Positions 10,675-20,609 of a stretch of DNA of 64,000 nt are shown here, one piece after another. A program made the position numbers and the translations under genes. Origin of the DNA: Candidatus Rokuibacteriota bacterium (lineage in GTDB: Bacteria > Methylomirabilota > Methylomirabilia > Rokubacteriales > CSP1-6); the NCBI GenBank assembly GCA_003220345.1, contig QHSC01000078.1, positions 62,001 to 126,000 on the forward strand. Reading direction: 5' to 3'. Positions within the stretch are counted from its first letter, which is position 1. Each line of letters starts with the position of its first letter. The notes beneath the pieces were generated by a model. That model worked only from the letters and a program-made list of their open reading frames with translations, was not told the DNA's origin and did not search any database.

Positions 10675-11949
10675 GTGGCCGAACGGCCGGAGGCGTACCG
10701 CAAGACGGTGCTGCCCGGTGGTATCCGCGTGGTCACGGAGGCCCTCGCCCACGTCCGCTCCGTGGCCGTGGGGATCTGGGTCGAGACGGGCTCCCGGGTC
10801 GAGCCCGTGGAGCGCGGCGGCATATCCCACCTGATCGAGCACCTCGTCTTCAAGGGCACCGAAAATCGCTCGGCCGAGGAGATCGCTCGCGCCATCGATT
10901 CGGTGGGCGGCCAGCTCGACGCCTTCACGGCCAAGGAGCACACGTGCTTCTACGTCAGCGTGCTCGACGAGCATCTCGAGCTGGCCACCGATCTCCTCGC
11001 CGACGTGCTCTTGCGCTCCCGCTTCGCCGCGGACGACATCGAGCGCGAGAAGGCCGTGGTGTTCCAGGAGATGAAGATGGTCGAGGACACCCCCGACGAT
11101 CTCGTCCACGACCTCTTCGCCGAGCGGGTGTGGCCGGGCCATCCGCTGGGGCGGCCCATCCTCGGGCGGCGCGAGGTCGTGGAGGCGCTCGACCGCCCGA
11201 CCATCCTGGGCCACTTCCGGGAGGAATACACGCCCGGACGCGTGGTGGTGGCCGTGGCGGGCCACGCCGAGCACGAGCGGGTGGTGGACTGCTTCGCGCG
11301 CCGCTTCGAGGACTTCTCGCGCGGGACCGCTCCGCCTCACCCGATGGAGGCGCCCACCCTCCAGCCGGGCATTCACATGCACTCGAGGCCGCTGGAGCAG
11401 GTGCAGGTGGTGATGGGCTTTCCCGGCGTCTCGGATACCGCGCCCGAACGGTACGCGCTGTACCTCCTCAACGACATCGTGGGCGGCAGCATGTCCTCGC
11501 GCCTCTTTCAGGAGGTGCGGGAGCGTCAGGGCCTCGTCTACTCCGTCCACTCGGGCACCCAGCAGTACCGGGACACGGGGATCCTGTACTTCTACGCGGG
11601 CACGGACCCCGCCAATTTCGGCAAGGTCCTCAAGGCCTTCGTTCGCGAAGTGCGGGCGCTGAAGAAGGATGGCGTCACCGCCGAGGAGCTGCGCCGCGCC
11701 AAGGACCATCTCAAGGGCAACCTCCTGCTCTCGCTCGAGTCGTCCTCCTCGCGGATGAACCGCCTGGCCAAGCAGGAGCTCCGCTTCGGGGCCTTTCACT
11801 CGATCGAGAACATGCTCGAGGAGATCGACGCCGTGCCGCCCGAAGCGGTCGAGGCCCTCATCCACCGCGTGCTCGACGAGGAGCAGATGGCCCTGGTCAC
11901 CCTCGGCCCCGTGGACAAGCGAAATCTTCCTCGCGAGATGGCCGCCTAG
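10675..11949 (+). CDS. M16 family zinc metallopeptidase (YmxG/PepR-like)
   Basis: A 424-residue M16 peptidase with the inverted zinc motif HLIEH at residues 52-56, the downstream FTAKEHTCFYVSVL stretch and a second, non-catalytic M16 half (about 170-350, with the RLFQEVRERQGLVYSVHSG signature). Members of this branch usually follow pnp, as in Bacillus ymxG/mlpA. Some resemble mitochondrial processing peptidase, but the substrate is unknown. It starts with GTG 24 bases after pnp, with a GAGGGAGG site just upstream. Confidence 0.9.
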   Translation: MAERPEAYRKTVLPGGIRVVTEALAHVRSVAVGIWVETGSRVEPVERGGISHLIEHLVFKGTENRSAEEIARAIDSVGGQLDAFTAKEHTCFYVSVLDEHLELATDLLADVLLRSRFAADDIEREKAVVFQEMKMVEDTPDDLVHDLFAERVWPGHPLGRPILGRREVVEALDRPTILGHFREEYTPGRVVVAVAGHAEHERVVDCFARRFEDFSRGTAPPHPMEAPTLQPGIHMHSRPLEQVQVVMGFPGVSDTAPERYALYLLNDIVGGSMSSRLFQEVRERQGLVYSVHSGTQQYRDTGILYFYAGTDPANFGKVLKAFVREVRALKKDGVTAEELRRAKDHLKGNLLLSLESSSSRMNRLAKQELRFGAFHSIENMLEEIDAVPPEAVEALIHRVLDEEQMALVTLGPVDKRNLPREMAA

Positions 11950-11950
11950 G

Positions 11951-13246
11951 ATGATCGCGCGCTACTCCCGTCCAGAGATGGCCCGGATCTGGACCCAGGA
12001 GTCGAAGTACGAGGCCTGGCTCAAGGTCGAGCTGGCCGTCTGCGAGGTCTACGCGAAGCGCGGGATCATCCCCACCGACGCCCTCGGGCGGATCAAGGCG
12101 GGCGCCAAGGTCGACGCCGCGCGCATCGACGAGATCGAGACGCGCACGCGCCACGACGTGATCGCGTTCCTCACCAACCTCGAGGAGTCCATCGGCGCCG
12201 ATTCCCGCCATGTCCACCTCGGACTGACCTCCTCCGACGTGGTGGACACCGCCCAGGCCCTGCAGCTGGTGGCGGCCTCCGAGCTTCTTCTGGCCGGGCT
12301 CGAGCGGCTGCGCGCGGCCCTCCGCGTCCTCGCCCTCCGCCACAAGGAGACCATCTGCGTCGGGCGCACCCACGGCATCCACGCGGAGCCGACGTCGTTC
12401 GGCCTCAAGGCCGCCCTCTGGTTCGCCGAGGCGGGGCGCAACCTCGAGCGCCTGCGGCGGGCCCGGGAAGCCGTGCGCGTGGGCAAGATCTCGGGCGCCG
12501 TCGGCAACTTCGCTCACGTGGAGCCGGAGGTTGAGGAGGAGGTCTGCCGGCTCCTCGGGCTCGAGCCGGCGCCGATCTCCACGCAGGTCGTCCAGCGTGA
12601 CCGCCACGCCGAGCTGTGCGCGACCCTGGCCATCGTGGCCGCCTCCCTCGAGAAGATCGCCACGGAGATCCGCTCCCTGCAGCGCACGGAGATCCTCGAG
12701 GCCGAGGAGCCCTTCACGGAGGGCCAGAAGGGCTCGAGCGCGATGCCGCACAAGCGCAACCCCGTCTCGTGCGAGCAGATCTGCGGGCTCGCCCGTATCG
12801 TGCGCACCAACAGCCTGGCCGCCTTCGAGAACGTGGCCCTCTGGCACGAGCGGGACATCAGCCACTCCTCAGTCGAGCGCGTCATCCTTCCAGACTCGAC
12901 CCTTCTCGTGGACTACATGCTCCATCTGATGATCCGCATCATCGAGGGTCTCCGGGTCTATCCCGAGCGCATGCGGGAAAACCTCGAACGCAGCTATGGC
13001 CTGATGTTCTCCCAGCGCGTCCTCCTGCGTCTGGCCGAGACCGGGCTCCCGCGCCAGGAGGCCTACGAGATCGTCCAGGGGAGCGCCATGCGCGCCTGGG
13101 AGGAGCGAAAGCCCTTCCGCGCGCTGCTGGCCGCCGAGCCGCAGGTGACCGCGCGCCTGAGCCCGGCAGATCTCGACGCGTGCTTCGATCCCGCCTGGTA
13201 CCTCCGCAACGTGGACGCGATCTACAGGCGCGCGGGTCTGCTGTAG
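11951..13246 (+). CDS. purB: Adenylosuccinate lyase
   Basis: PurB cleaves SAICAR to AICAR and adenylosuccinate to AMP, releasing fumarate. The 431-residue fumarase/aspartase-superfamily protein has the signature loop GSSAMPHKRNP at 261-271, the catalytic-His region GRTHGIHAEPTSFGLK and TSSDVVDTAQ. It starts one base after the M16 stop and opens the purine gene run, supporting co-transcription with the upstream block. Confidence 0.96.
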   Translation: MIARYSRPEMARIWTQESKYEAWLKVELAVCEVYAKRGIIPTDALGRIKAGAKVDAARIDEIETRTRHDVIAFLTNLEESIGADSRHVHLGLTSSDVVDTAQALQLVAASELLLAGLERLRAALRVLALRHKETICVGRTHGIHAEPTSFGLKAALWFAEAGRNLERLRRAREAVRVGKISGAVGNFAHVEPEVEEEVCRLLGLEPAPISTQVVQRDRHAELCATLAIVAASLEKIATEIRSLQRTEILEAEEPFTEGQKGSSAMPHKRNPVSCEQICGLARIVRTNSLAAFENVALWHERDISHSSVERVILPDSTLLVDYMLHLMIRIIEGLRVYPERMRENLERSYGLMFSQRVLLRLAETGLPRQEAYEIVQGSAMRAWEERKPFRALLAAEPQVTARLSPADLDACFDPAWYLRNVDAIYRRAGLL

Positions 13247-13320
13247 TGCCGGGCCGCCCGTCTTATCCATCGGGCGCGGCGCCCACCATTTTCCGGCTCG
13301 AGTCCCAGTGAGGGGGTGAC

Positions 13321-14034
13321 ATGGAGAAGCGGCAAAAGATCTACGAGGGCAAGGCCAAGATCGTCTACAGCACGGACGACCCCGGCAAGGTCATCCAGTA
13401 CTTCAAGGACGACGCCACCGCCTTCAATGCCCTCAAGCGGGGGACCATCCTCGGCAAGGGGGTGGTGAACAACAAGATGTCGGCCGTGCTCTTCGAGCGA
13501 CTGGCCAAGGCGGGGGTGCCCACCCACTATCTGGGCACGCTGTCGGAGCGCGAGATGCTCTGTCGGCGCCTCGACATCGTCAAGATCGAGGTCATTCCGC
13601 GCAACATCGTGGCAGGCTCGCTGGCCAAGCGGACGGGGCTGGAGGAAGGGGTGGCCGTCAAGCCGCCCATCGTCGAGCTCTTCTACAAGTCGGATCCTCT
13701 GGGCGATCCCATGATCACCGACGAGCATGTTCGCATGCTCAAGCTCGCCACCCCGAAGGAGCTCGTCTGGATCAAGCGGATGGCCTTGCGGATCAATGCC
13801 CTCCTGCGCCCGCTCCTCAAGCGCAAGGGGCTCATCCTCGTGGACTTCAAGCTCGAGTTCGGGCGAGCGGGGGGCAAGCTGTACCTGGGCGACGAGATCA
13901 GCCCCGACACCTGCCGCCTCTGGGACGCCGACACCCTCGAGAAGCTCGACAAGGACCGCTTCCGGCGCGACCTCGGCCGCGTGGAAGAGGCTTACCAAGA
14001 GGTGTACCGCCGGCTCGTGGGCTCGGGCTCGTGA
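13321..14034 (+). CDS. purC: Phosphoribosylaminoimidazole-succinocarboxamide (SAICAR) synthase
   Basis: PurC joins CAIR and aspartate using ATP. The 237 residues show the normal compact bacterial form: KIYEGKAKIVYSTDDPGKVIQYFKDDATAFN at the start, EVIPRNIVAGSLAKR, and LVDFKLEFG...GDEISPDTCRLWD toward the end. A 74-base gap ending in GAGGGGG precedes the ATG. The stop overlaps the purS GTG start. Confidence 0.96.
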   Translation: MEKRQKIYEGKAKIVYSTDDPGKVIQYFKDDATAFNALKRGTILGKGVVNNKMSAVLFERLAKAGVPTHYLGTLSEREMLCRRLDIVKIEVIPRNIVAGSLAKRTGLEEGVAVKPPIVELFYKSDPLGDPMITDEHVRMLKLATPKELVWIKRMALRINALLRPLLKRKGLILVDFKLEFGRAGGKLYLGDEISPDTCRLWDADTLEKLDKDRFRRDLGRVEEAYQEVYRRLVGSGS

Positions 14035-14273
14035 AGGCCCGCGTCCTCGTCCGGCTCAAGCCGGGCATTCTCGACGTCCAGGGAGCCTCCGTCCAGCGCG
14101 CTCTGCATGGACTCGGGTTCGGCGAAGTGCAGGAGCTCCGCGTCGGCAAGGTGCTCGAGCTCGAGCTGGACGGTGTCGGGGGCGAGGCGGCTCGCCGGCG
14201 GATCGAGGAGATGTGCGCGAGACTGCTCACCAATCCCGTCATCGAGGACTACACGGTCGAGGTGCTCGCCTAG
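14031..14273 (+). CDS. purS: FGAM synthase subunit PurS
   Basis: PurS is the small, non-catalytic bridging subunit of the three-part formylglycinamidine synthase (PurS-PurQ-PurL). The 80-residue length and the sequence KARVLVRLKPGILDVQGASVQRALHGLGF...LLTNPVIEDYTVEV are typical. The presence of purS agrees with the short PurL encoded downstream. Confidence 0.94.
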   Translation: MKARVLVRLKPGILDVQGASVQRALHGLGFGEVQELRVGKVLELELDGVGGEAARRRIEEMCARLLTNPVIEDYTVEVLA

Positions 14274-14286
14274 CGGCGCGTCCCCC

Positions 14287-14315
14287 TTGTCAGATTCCTG
14301 CCGGCAGGTTAGAGT
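14287..14315 (+). promoter_or_regulatory. Predicted promoter with a palindromic spacer upstream of purQ
   Basis: TTGTCA (14287-14292) and TAGAGT (14310-14315) are 17 bases apart. The spacer contains the perfect 12-bp palindrome CCTGCCGGCAGG (14297-14308), an operator-like position. An AAGGAGG ribosome-binding site follows at about 14332, ahead of the purQ ATG. Function is inferred from position only. Confidence 0.45.
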
Positions 14316-14351
14316 GGGTTAGCCTTCATTCAAGGAGGATGGCTCGGCCCC

Positions 14352-15065
14352 ATGAACTTCGGCGTGGTGGTGTTTCCCGGGACGTGGAGTGACTGTGATT
14401 TCCATTACGTCATCAGCGAGGTCCTCCGCCAGCCCGTCCGCTACGTCTGGCACCGGGACCGGCAGCTCGACGATTTTGATTGTCTGATTCTTCCGGGCGG
14501 CTTCTCCTACGGCGACTACCTGCGCGCGGGCGCCGTGGCCGGCCGCTCGCCCGTGGTCGAGGCCCTGCCCGAGTTCGTGGCCAAGGGCGGGCTCGTCCTG
14601 GGCTCGTGCAATGGGTTCCAGATCCTCTGCGAAGCGAAGATCCTCCCCGGGGCGCTCATGCGGAACGAGTGCCTGCAGTACCGTTGCCAGTCGACCCACC
14701 TCCGCGTGGAGAATGCCGAGACACCGTTCACACGGCTCATGCGCCCCGGCCAGATCCTGAAGATGCCCATCTCGCACGGCGAGGGCAAGTTCTACGCTGA
14801 TCCCGAGACCCTCCGGCGCCTGCGCGACCAGAAGCAGATCGTCTTCCGCTACTGCGCGGAGGACGGCCGCGTGGTCAAGGAGGCCAATCCCAATGGCTCG
14901 CTGGACAATGTCGCCGGCGTGATCAACGAGGAGGGCACCGTGCTCGGCCTCATGCCCCACCCGGAGCGCGCCAGCGAGAACGCCATGGGCGGCACGGACG
15001 GCCTCTTGATCTTCCACTCGCTCCTCGGCAGCCTCGTCGAGGACGGCTCATTCCTCAAGCGGTAG
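14352..15065 (+). CDS. purQ: FGAM synthase glutaminase subunit PurQ
   Basis: PurQ hydrolyses glutamine to feed ammonia to PurL. The 237-residue class I amidotransferase has the nucleophile Cys86 in GSCNGFQ, the LPGGFSYGDYLRAGA motif and the His-x-Glu pair in MPHPERA. The ATG is chosen for its spacing from a strong AAGGAGG site and for the standard MNFGVVVFPGTWSDCD start. Confidence 0.96.
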   Translation: MNFGVVVFPGTWSDCDFHYVISEVLRQPVRYVWHRDRQLDDFDCLILPGGFSYGDYLRAGAVAGRSPVVEALPEFVAKGGLVLGSCNGFQILCEAKILPGALMRNECLQYRCQSTHLRVENAETPFTRLMRPGQILKMPISHGEGKFYADPETLRRLRDQKQIVFRYCAEDGRVVKEANPNGSLDNVAGVINEEGTVLGLMPHPERASENAMGGTDGLLIFHSLLGSLVEDGSFLKR

Positions 15066-15092
15066 GAGGGTCGAGCGTGCGGTGGAGACGGG

Positions 15093-17321
15093 GTGAGCGG
15101 GGCCGAGCCTAAGGTCACGCTGGATTTAGCCCTCGCCTCCGGTCTCACCGGCGAGGAGTACGACCGCATCATCCGGCGCCTCGGCCGGGAGCCCACCTTC
15201 ACCGAGCTCGGACTCTTCAGCGCGCTGTGGTCCGAGCACTGCGCCTACAAGCATTCGCGCATCTTCCTGCGTGGTCTGCCCACGGCGGGGCCCGCCGTGC
15301 TCCAGGGCCCCGGGGAGAACGCGGGCATCGTGGATCTGGGCGGTGACCTCGCCCTCGCGTTCAAGATCGAGAGCCACAATCACCCGTCCTTCATCGAGCC
15401 CTTCCAGGGCGCGGCCACGGGGGTGGGCGGCATCCTGCGCGACATCTTCACCATGGGCGCCCGGCCCATCGCCGTGCTCGACTCGCTGCGCTTCGGCCCC
15501 GCCCAGGACCCGCGGAGCCGCCGCCTCATCGAGGGTGTCGTCTCTGGCATCAGCTGGTACGGCAACTGCTTCGGCGTTCCCAACCTGGGCGGCGAGGTCG
15601 GCTTCGCCCCCGAGTACGCCGGCAACCCGATCGTCAACGCCATGGCCGTGGGACTGGTCAGCAAGACGCGTATCTTCCGCGCCCGCGCGGAGGGACCGGG
15701 GAACCCCGTCTTCTACGTCGGGGCCAAGACCGGGCGGGACGGGATTCACGGCGCCACCATGGCCTCGGCGACCTTCGACGAGGGCGCCGAAGAGCGGCGG
15801 CCCACGGTGCAGGTGGGTGACCCGTTCACGGAGAAGCTCCTCCTCGAGGCCTGCCTCGAAGCCATGGAGACGGGCGCTGTGCTCGGCATCCAGGACATGG
15901 GCGCGGCCGGCCTCGCCTGCGCCTGCTCCGAGATGCCGGCCCGGGCGAGCATGGGCATGGAGGTGGAGCTCTCGTCGGTGCCTCAGCGCGAGACGGGCAT
16001 GACGCCGTACGAGATCATGCTCTCCGAGTCGCAGGAGCGCATGCTCCTGGTGGCGGCCCGGGGCCGCGAGGAAGAAGTGCGTCGCGTCTTCGCCAAGTGG
16101 GAGCTCGACGCCGTCCAGATCGGACAGGTGACCGATGACGGCACCCTGCGCGTCCGGATGAACGGCGCGGTGGTCGCGGAGGTCCCGGTCAAGGCCCTCA
16201 CCGACGATGCGCCGGTCTACGACAAGCCCACCGCGCCCCCCGGCTGGCAGGATGCCCTCGCGGCCTTCGACCCTCTCACGCTGCCTGCCCCCAGCGATTG
16301 CTCCGAGACGCTGGTGACGCTCCTGGGCTCTCCAGGCATCGCCTCGAAGGCCTGGGTATACCGGCAGTACGATCAGCAGGTGGGCATCAACAGCCTCGTG
16401 ATGCCGGGGTCGGACGCGGGTATCCTGCGCATCAAGGGCACGGGCAAAGCCGTCGCCGTCACCACCGACTGCAACGCGCGCTTCGTCTATCTCGACCCGC
16501 GGGCGGGCGCGGCCATGGCGGTGGCCGAGGCGGCCAGGAACCTGGCGGTGTCGGGCGCCCGTCCCCTGGCCCTGACCGACTGCCTCAACTTCGGCTCGCC
16601 CGAGCGGCCCGAGATCCTGTGGCAGTTCAAGGAAGCCGTAGCGGGCATCGCCGAGGCCTGCCGCGCCCTCGATATCCCGGTGGTGGGAGGCAATGTCTCC
16701 TTCTACAATGAGACTCTGGGGCAGGCGATCTTGCCCACTCCCGTGATCGGGATGGCGGGGCTCATCGACGAGGCCGAGCGCCGGCGGACGCAATGGTTCG
16801 AGCAGGAGGGCGACAGGATCGCGCTGCTCGGCCCGCCGGCGGTGAGCCTCGGAGGCTCGGAGTACCTCTGGGTGATGCACGGCAAGATGGCGGGGGGGCT
16901 GGCCCCGCTCGACCTTCAGCTGGAGCGGCGGGTCCACGAGGCTTGCCGGGCCGCCATCGCGGCCGGACTGCTCCGGTCGGCGCACGATTGCTCGGAGGGC
17001 GGGCTGGCGGTGGCCGTGGCCGAGAGCTGCGTGTCAGGGCCGCGGGCAATCGGCGCGGCGGTGGAGCTTCCGGATGATGGGCGCCGGCTCGACCTCGCCC
17101 TTTTCGGCGAGGGACCGTCGCGGGTGGTGGTGTCGATGCGGCCGGAGGCCGAGCGTCACTTCGAGCGGCTGATGGGCGAGTTCGCCCTGCCGTGGACGTG
17201 GCTGGGTCGGGTGGGCGGCGAGGCCGTGAACGTGAGGCGCGGAGGGGAGACGATCCTCTCGGTGCCGCTGGAGAAACTGGATCACGCGTGGAGGCACGGT
17301 TTTGAGCGACATGTCGCCTGA
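15093..17321 (+). CDS. purL: FGAM synthase large subunit PurL
   Basis: The ATP-dependent synthetase subunit that converts FGAR and ammonia to FGAM. At 742 residues it is the short PurL type that works with PurS and PurQ. Visible motifs include [17 protein letters not shown], the [23 protein letters not shown] loop, [16 protein letters not shown], and in the second half LTDCLNFG and [12 protein letters not shown]. It begins with GTG and its last 20 bases overlap the start of purF. Confidence 0.95.
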   Translation: MSGAEPKVTLDLALASGLTGEEYDRIIRRLGREPTFTELGLFSALWSEHCAYKHSRIFLRGLPTAGPAVLQGPGENAGIVDLGGDLALAFKIESHNHPSFIEPFQGAATGVGGILRDIFTMGARPIAVLDSLRFGPAQDPRSRRLIEGVVSGISWYGNCFGVPNLGGEVGFAPEYAGNPIVNAMAVGLVSKTRIFRARAEGPGNPVFYVGAKTGRDGIHGATMASATFDEGAEERRPTVQVGDPFTEKLLLEACLEAMETGAVLGIQDMGAAGLACACSEMPARASMGMEVELSSVPQRETGMTPYEIMLSESQERMLLVAARGREEEVRRVFAKWELDAVQIGQVTDDGTLRVRMNGAVVAEVPVKALTDDAPVYDKPTAPPGWQDALAAFDPLTLPAPSDCSETLVTLLGSPGIASKAWVYRQYDQQVGINSLVMPGSDAGILRIKGTGKAVAVTTDCNARFVYLDPRAGAAMAVAEAARNLAVSGARPLALTDCLNFGSPERPEILWQFKEAVAGIAEACRALDIPVVGGNVSFYNETLGQAILPTPVIGMAGLIDEAERRRTQWFEQEGDRIALLGPPAVSLGGSEYLWVMHGKMAGGLAPLDLQLERRVHEACRAAIAAGLLRSAHDCSEGGLAVAVAESCVSGPRAIGAAVELPDDGRRLDLALFGEGPSRVVVSMRPEAERHFERLMGEFALPWTWLGRVGGEAVNVRRGGETILSVPLEKLDHAWRHGFERHVA

Positions 17322-18735
17322 GGAGCAGGACTTCCAGCTCGACGACAAGTTCCACGACGAATGCGGTCTGTTCGGCGTCTGGAACCATGTCGAGGCCTCC
17401 AACGTGGTGTATCTCGGTCTCTACGCGCTCCAGCACCGCGGCCAGGAGTCGGCGGGGATCGCCGCCACCGACGGCCACGCCTTCCACGTCGAGAAGGCCA
17501 TGGGCTGGGTCGCCGACGTGTTCAGCCCGGAGCGGCTCCGGCGGCTCCCCGGTCGCCGAGCCATGGGCCACGTCCGCTATTCCACCGCGGGCACTTCGAG
17601 CCTGCGCAATGCCCAGCCCATCACCGGGACCACCGCCCATGGCCCCGTGGCCATCGCCCACAACGGCAACCTCGTCAACGCCGACGAGCTCCGGCGGGGC
17701 CTCGAGGCCGACGGCGCCGTCTTCCAGTCCTCGTCGGACACCGAGGTCATCCTGCACCTGCTCGCCCGCGCCGAGGGCGGCACCCTGGTGGACCAGCTCG
17801 CGCGTGCCCTCAACCAGGTCAAGGGCGCCTACACGCTCCTCCTCCTCACGCCCGACTCCATCATCGCCGTGCGCGACCCTTCGGGCTTCCGTCCCATGAC
17901 CCTGGGCAAGCTCGAGGATTCCTGGGTGCTCGCCTCGGAGACCTGCGCCCTCGACCTCATGGAGGCCAAGATCGTCCGCGACGTCGAGCCGGGCGAGATC
18001 GTCCTCGTGGACGACGCGGGGCTTCAGAGCTTCAAGCCCTTCCGCCCGCAGGAGCGCCTCCAGTGCGTGTTCGAGTACGTGTACTTCGCGCGCCCCGACT
18101 CCGTCCTCTGGGGCCGCAACGTGCACGTCGTGCGCAAGGCCCTGGGTCACCAGCTCGCCCGCGAGCACCCCGTGACGGCCGATCTGGTCATTCCCGTGCC
18201 CGACTCCGGCGTGGGGGCGGCCCTCGGCTTCGCGGAGGAAGCGGGGCTGCCCTACGATTCGGGGCTCGTGCGCAACCACTACGTCGGGCGCACCTTCATC
18301 GAGCCCAAGCAGGGGATCCGGCATTTCGGCGTCAAGGTCAAGCTCAACCCGAACCGTGAGGTGCTCGCGGGCAAGCGCGTGGTGGTGGTGGATGACTCCA
18401 TCGTGCGCGGGACGACCAGTCGCAAGATCGTCAAGATGGTGCGCCAGGCGGGCGCCCGCGAGGTGCACGTGCGCATCTCCTCGCCGCCCATCCAGTGGCC
18501 CTGTTACTACGGCATCGACACGCCGACGCGGAAGGAGCTGATCGGCTCGAGCCACGAGGTCGCCGAGATCCAGAAATACCTCTCCGCCGATTCTCTCGGC
18601 TATCTCTCGCTCGACGGCATGCTCAAGGCGACGGGCAACGATCCGGCCCACTTCTGCCACGCCTGCTTCACCGGGCAGTATCGTATCGGCTTCGACGCGG
18701 GCGACGTCGCTCAGCTCAAGCTATTCGACTCGTAG
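17302..18735 (+). CDS. purF: Amidophosphoribosyltransferase
   Basis: PurF makes phosphoribosylamine from PRPP and glutamine, the committed step of the pathway. The 477-residue protein has an N-terminal nucleophile glutaminase domain with Cys21 (CGLFGVWN), implying removal of a propeptide of about 20 residues. The PRPP-binding loop [18 protein letters not shown] lies near residue 360. The TTG at 17302 overlaps purL; an ATG at 17311 is an alternative start that would shorten the propeptide by three residues. Confidence 0.95.
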   Translation: MSDMSPEEQDFQLDDKFHDECGLFGVWNHVEASNVVYLGLYALQHRGQESAGIAATDGHAFHVEKAMGWVADVFSPERLRRLPGRRAMGHVRYSTAGTSSLRNAQPITGTTAHGPVAIAHNGNLVNADELRRGLEADGAVFQSSSDTEVILHLLARAEGGTLVDQLARALNQVKGAYTLLLLTPDSIIAVRDPSGFRPMTLGKLEDSWVLASETCALDLMEAKIVRDVEPGEIVLVDDAGLQSFKPFRPQERLQCVFEYVYFARPDSVLWGRNVHVVRKALGHQLAREHPVTADLVIPVPDSGVGAALGFAEEAGLPYDSGLVRNHYVGRTFIEPKQGIRHFGVKVKLNPNREVLAGKRVVVVDDSIVRGTTSRKIVKMVRQAGAREVHVRISSPPIQWPCYYGIDTPTRKELIGSSHEVAEIQKYLSADSLGYLSLDGMLKATGNDPAHFCHACFTGQYRIGFDAGDVAQLKLFDS

Positions 18736-18742
18736 CCCCTAG

Positions 18743-18958
18743 GTACTGGGCCAAGTTGCGAGCCAGACGAGGCCCGAGGGAGCCAGCAACGCGAGGCGTA
18801 CGTGGCACTTCGAGCTGAGGGGGCGAAGCGACGAGGCGAGGGCTGAGACGATCGTACGTTGAGCGTTGCTGGCGACCGAGAACGTGGCCCTTCGAGCGGA
18901 GCAGCGCAGCTGCGAGGCGAGGGCTGAGTAGAACTGGCGAAGCAAATTGGCCCAGTAC
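18743..18958 (+). repeat. Palindromic dispersed element, copy A (216 bp)
   Basis: This fills the purF-purM gap. It starts GTACTGGGCCAAGTTGC and ends GCAAATTGGCCCAGTAC, so its ends are inverted repeats. An inner inverted pair (CCAGCAACGC...CGTACG with CGTACG...GCGTTGCTGG) could form a second stem. The second copy lies at 37727-37983. Copy A lacks about 40 bases of the left arm relative to copy B. Open frames across it on both strands are by-products of the repeat. It ends 9 bases before the purM ATG. Confidence 0.85.
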
Positions 18959-18967
18959 CCGGAGTTC

Positions 18968-19996
18968 ATGGACCCACTGACGTATAGAGCGGCCGGCGTG
19001 GACATCGAGGCCGGTGACGAGGCCGTCCGCCTCATCGCGAGACTCGCGGCGTCCACGCGCCGTCCCGAGGTCCTGGGAGGCGTGGGCGCCTTCGCCGCCT
19101 TCGTCTCCATTCCCGCCGGCTACCGCGAGCCCGTGCTCGTCTCCTCGACCGACGGCGTGGGCACCAAGCTCAAGGTCGCCTTTCTCGCGGACCGCCACGA
19201 CACGGTGGGCATCGACCTCGTGGCCATGGGCGTCAACGACCTCCTCGTCCACGGCGCCGAGCCCTTCTACTTTCTCGACTACCTCGCCGTCCACCGCGTG
19301 GAGCCCTCCCGCGTCGAGGCGATCGTGAAGGGCGTGGCGGAGGGATGCCGTCGCGCGGGCTGCGCCCTGGTGGGCGGGGAGACGGCGGAGCTACGAGAGC
19401 TCTATGCGGAGGGGGAATACGATCTCGCGGGCTTTGCCGTGGGCGTGGTCGAGCGCAGCGGGATCATCACGGGCGCCGAGGTCAGGCCGGGGGACCGGGT
19501 GCTGGGGCTTGCCTCGTCGGGGCTCCACTCCAACGGTTATACGCTCGCCCGGAAGGTCATCTTCGAGCGCATGGGACTCAAGCCCGGGGATCTCCTGCCC
19601 GGGGTGGGGCGCCCGGTCGCCGACGAGCTTCTCGAGCCCACGCGCATCTACGTCAAGCCGGTGCTCTCGCTGATCAGGAGCGTCCCTGTCCTCGCCATGG
19701 CGCACGTCACGGGGGGCGGCATCACCGAGAACTTGCCCCGCGTGCTCCCCGAGGGCTGTCAGGCCCTCATCGACCCGCGCGCCTGGCCCGTGCCCGCCAT
19801 CTTCCGCCTCATCCAGGAGGCGGGTGGAGTGGAGGAGGCCGAGATGCGTCGCGCCTTCAACATGGGGCTGGGCTATCTCCTCGTGGTCAGGGCGGGGGAC
19901 ACCGGGCGAGCCGCGGACCTGCTCGGCCAGGCGGGGGAGCGCGTCTTCGACGTGGGCGAGATCCGGGCCGGCGGCCGCTCGGTGGTCTATGCCTGA
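18968..19996 (+). CDS. purM: Phosphoribosylformylglycinamidine cyclo-ligase (AIR synthetase)
   Basis: PurM closes the imidazole ring, turning FGAM into AIR. The 342-residue protein has LTYRAAGVDIEAGDEAVRLI, VLVSSTDGVGTKLKVAF, the MGVNDLLVHGAEPFYFLDYLA motif, ALVGGETAEL and HVTGGGITENLPRVLP. I place the start at ATG 18968 because it gives the family N-terminus. The frame stays open upstream into the palindromic element from a TTG at 18947, but those residues are repeat-encoded. The end overlaps purN by 8 bases. Confidence 0.95.
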   Translation: MDPLTYRAAGVDIEAGDEAVRLIARLAASTRRPEVLGGVGAFAAFVSIPAGYREPVLVSSTDGVGTKLKVAFLADRHDTVGIDLVAMGVNDLLVHGAEPFYFLDYLAVHRVEPSRVEAIVKGVAEGCRRAGCALVGGETAELRELYAEGEYDLAGFAVGVVERSGIITGAEVRPGDRVLGLASSGLHSNGYTLARKVIFERMGLKPGDLLPGVGRPVADELLEPTRIYVKPVLSLIRSVPVLAMAHVTGGGITENLPRVLPEGCQALIDPRAWPVPAIFRLIQEAGGVEEAEMRRAFNMGLGYLLVVRAGDTGRAADLLGQAGERVFDVGEIRAGGRSVVYA

Positions 19997-20609
19997 GCTC
20001 CTGCGTGTCGGAGTCCTCGCCTCGGGCCGCGGCTCGAACTTCGAGGCGCTCGCCAAGGCGATCGAGTCGGGAGGGGTGCCCGCGGTGATGGCCGTGCTCG
20101 TGTCGGACCGGGCGACCGCGCCCGCGCTCGAGATCGCCCGCGCGCACGGCATCGAAGCACTCTTCGTCGATCCGAAGCAGTATCCGAGCCGCGAGGCCCA
20201 CGAGAAAGCCATCATGGCCGCCCTCGACGAGCGCGGGGTGGGCCTCGTGTGCCAGGCCGGATACATGCGCATCCTTGGACCCGCCTATATCGAGCACTTC
20301 CGCGGCCGCGCCCTCAATATCCATCCGTCGCTGCTGCCCGCCTTTCCCGGGCTTCATGCCCAGCGCCAGGCCCTCGAGCACGGGGCCAAGGTCACGGGCG
20401 CCACCGTGCACTTCGCGGACGAAGGTGTCGACACGGGCCCCATCGTGCTCCAGGCCGCCGTGCCGGTCCTCCCGGATGACACGGAAGAGACGCTCTCGCG
20501 GCGCGTCCTGGAGGTCGAGCATCGAATCTTCCCCGAGGCCGTGCGCCTGTTCGCCGAGGGGCGGCTGGCGCTGGACGGCCGGAGGGTCCACATCAGGGAG
20601 AGGGCATGA
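19989..20609 (+). CDS. purN: Phosphoribosylglycinamide formyltransferase (folate-dependent GART)
   Basis: PurN transfers formyl from 10-formyl-THF to GAR. The 206-residue protein shows VLASGRGSNFEALAKAI at the N-terminus and the catalytic block NIHPSLLPAFPGLHAQRQALEHGAKVTG...GVDTGPI, with the Asn, His and Asp residues. ATG 19989 is chosen: it overlaps the purM stop and gives the typical start, while the longer open frame belongs to purM. The TGA overlaps the purH ATG. Confidence 0.95.
   Translation: MPELLRVGVLASGRGSNFEALAKAIESGGVPAVMAVLVSDRATAPALEIARAHGIEALFVDPKQYPSREAHEKAIMAALDERGVGLVCQAGYMRILGPAYIEHFRGRALNIHPSLLPAFPGLHAQRQALEHGAKVTGATVHFADEGVDTGPIVLQAAVPVLPDDTEETLSRRVLEVEHRIFPEAVRLFAEGRLALDGRRVHIRERA

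Noticed and set aside
18739-19110. Minus-strand frame sharing a peptide (ATFSVASNAQRTIVSALAS) with one near 37768-38358, suggesting a protein family.
   Set aside because: The shared peptide is produced by the two copies of the palindromic DNA element; the flanking residues are unrelated.
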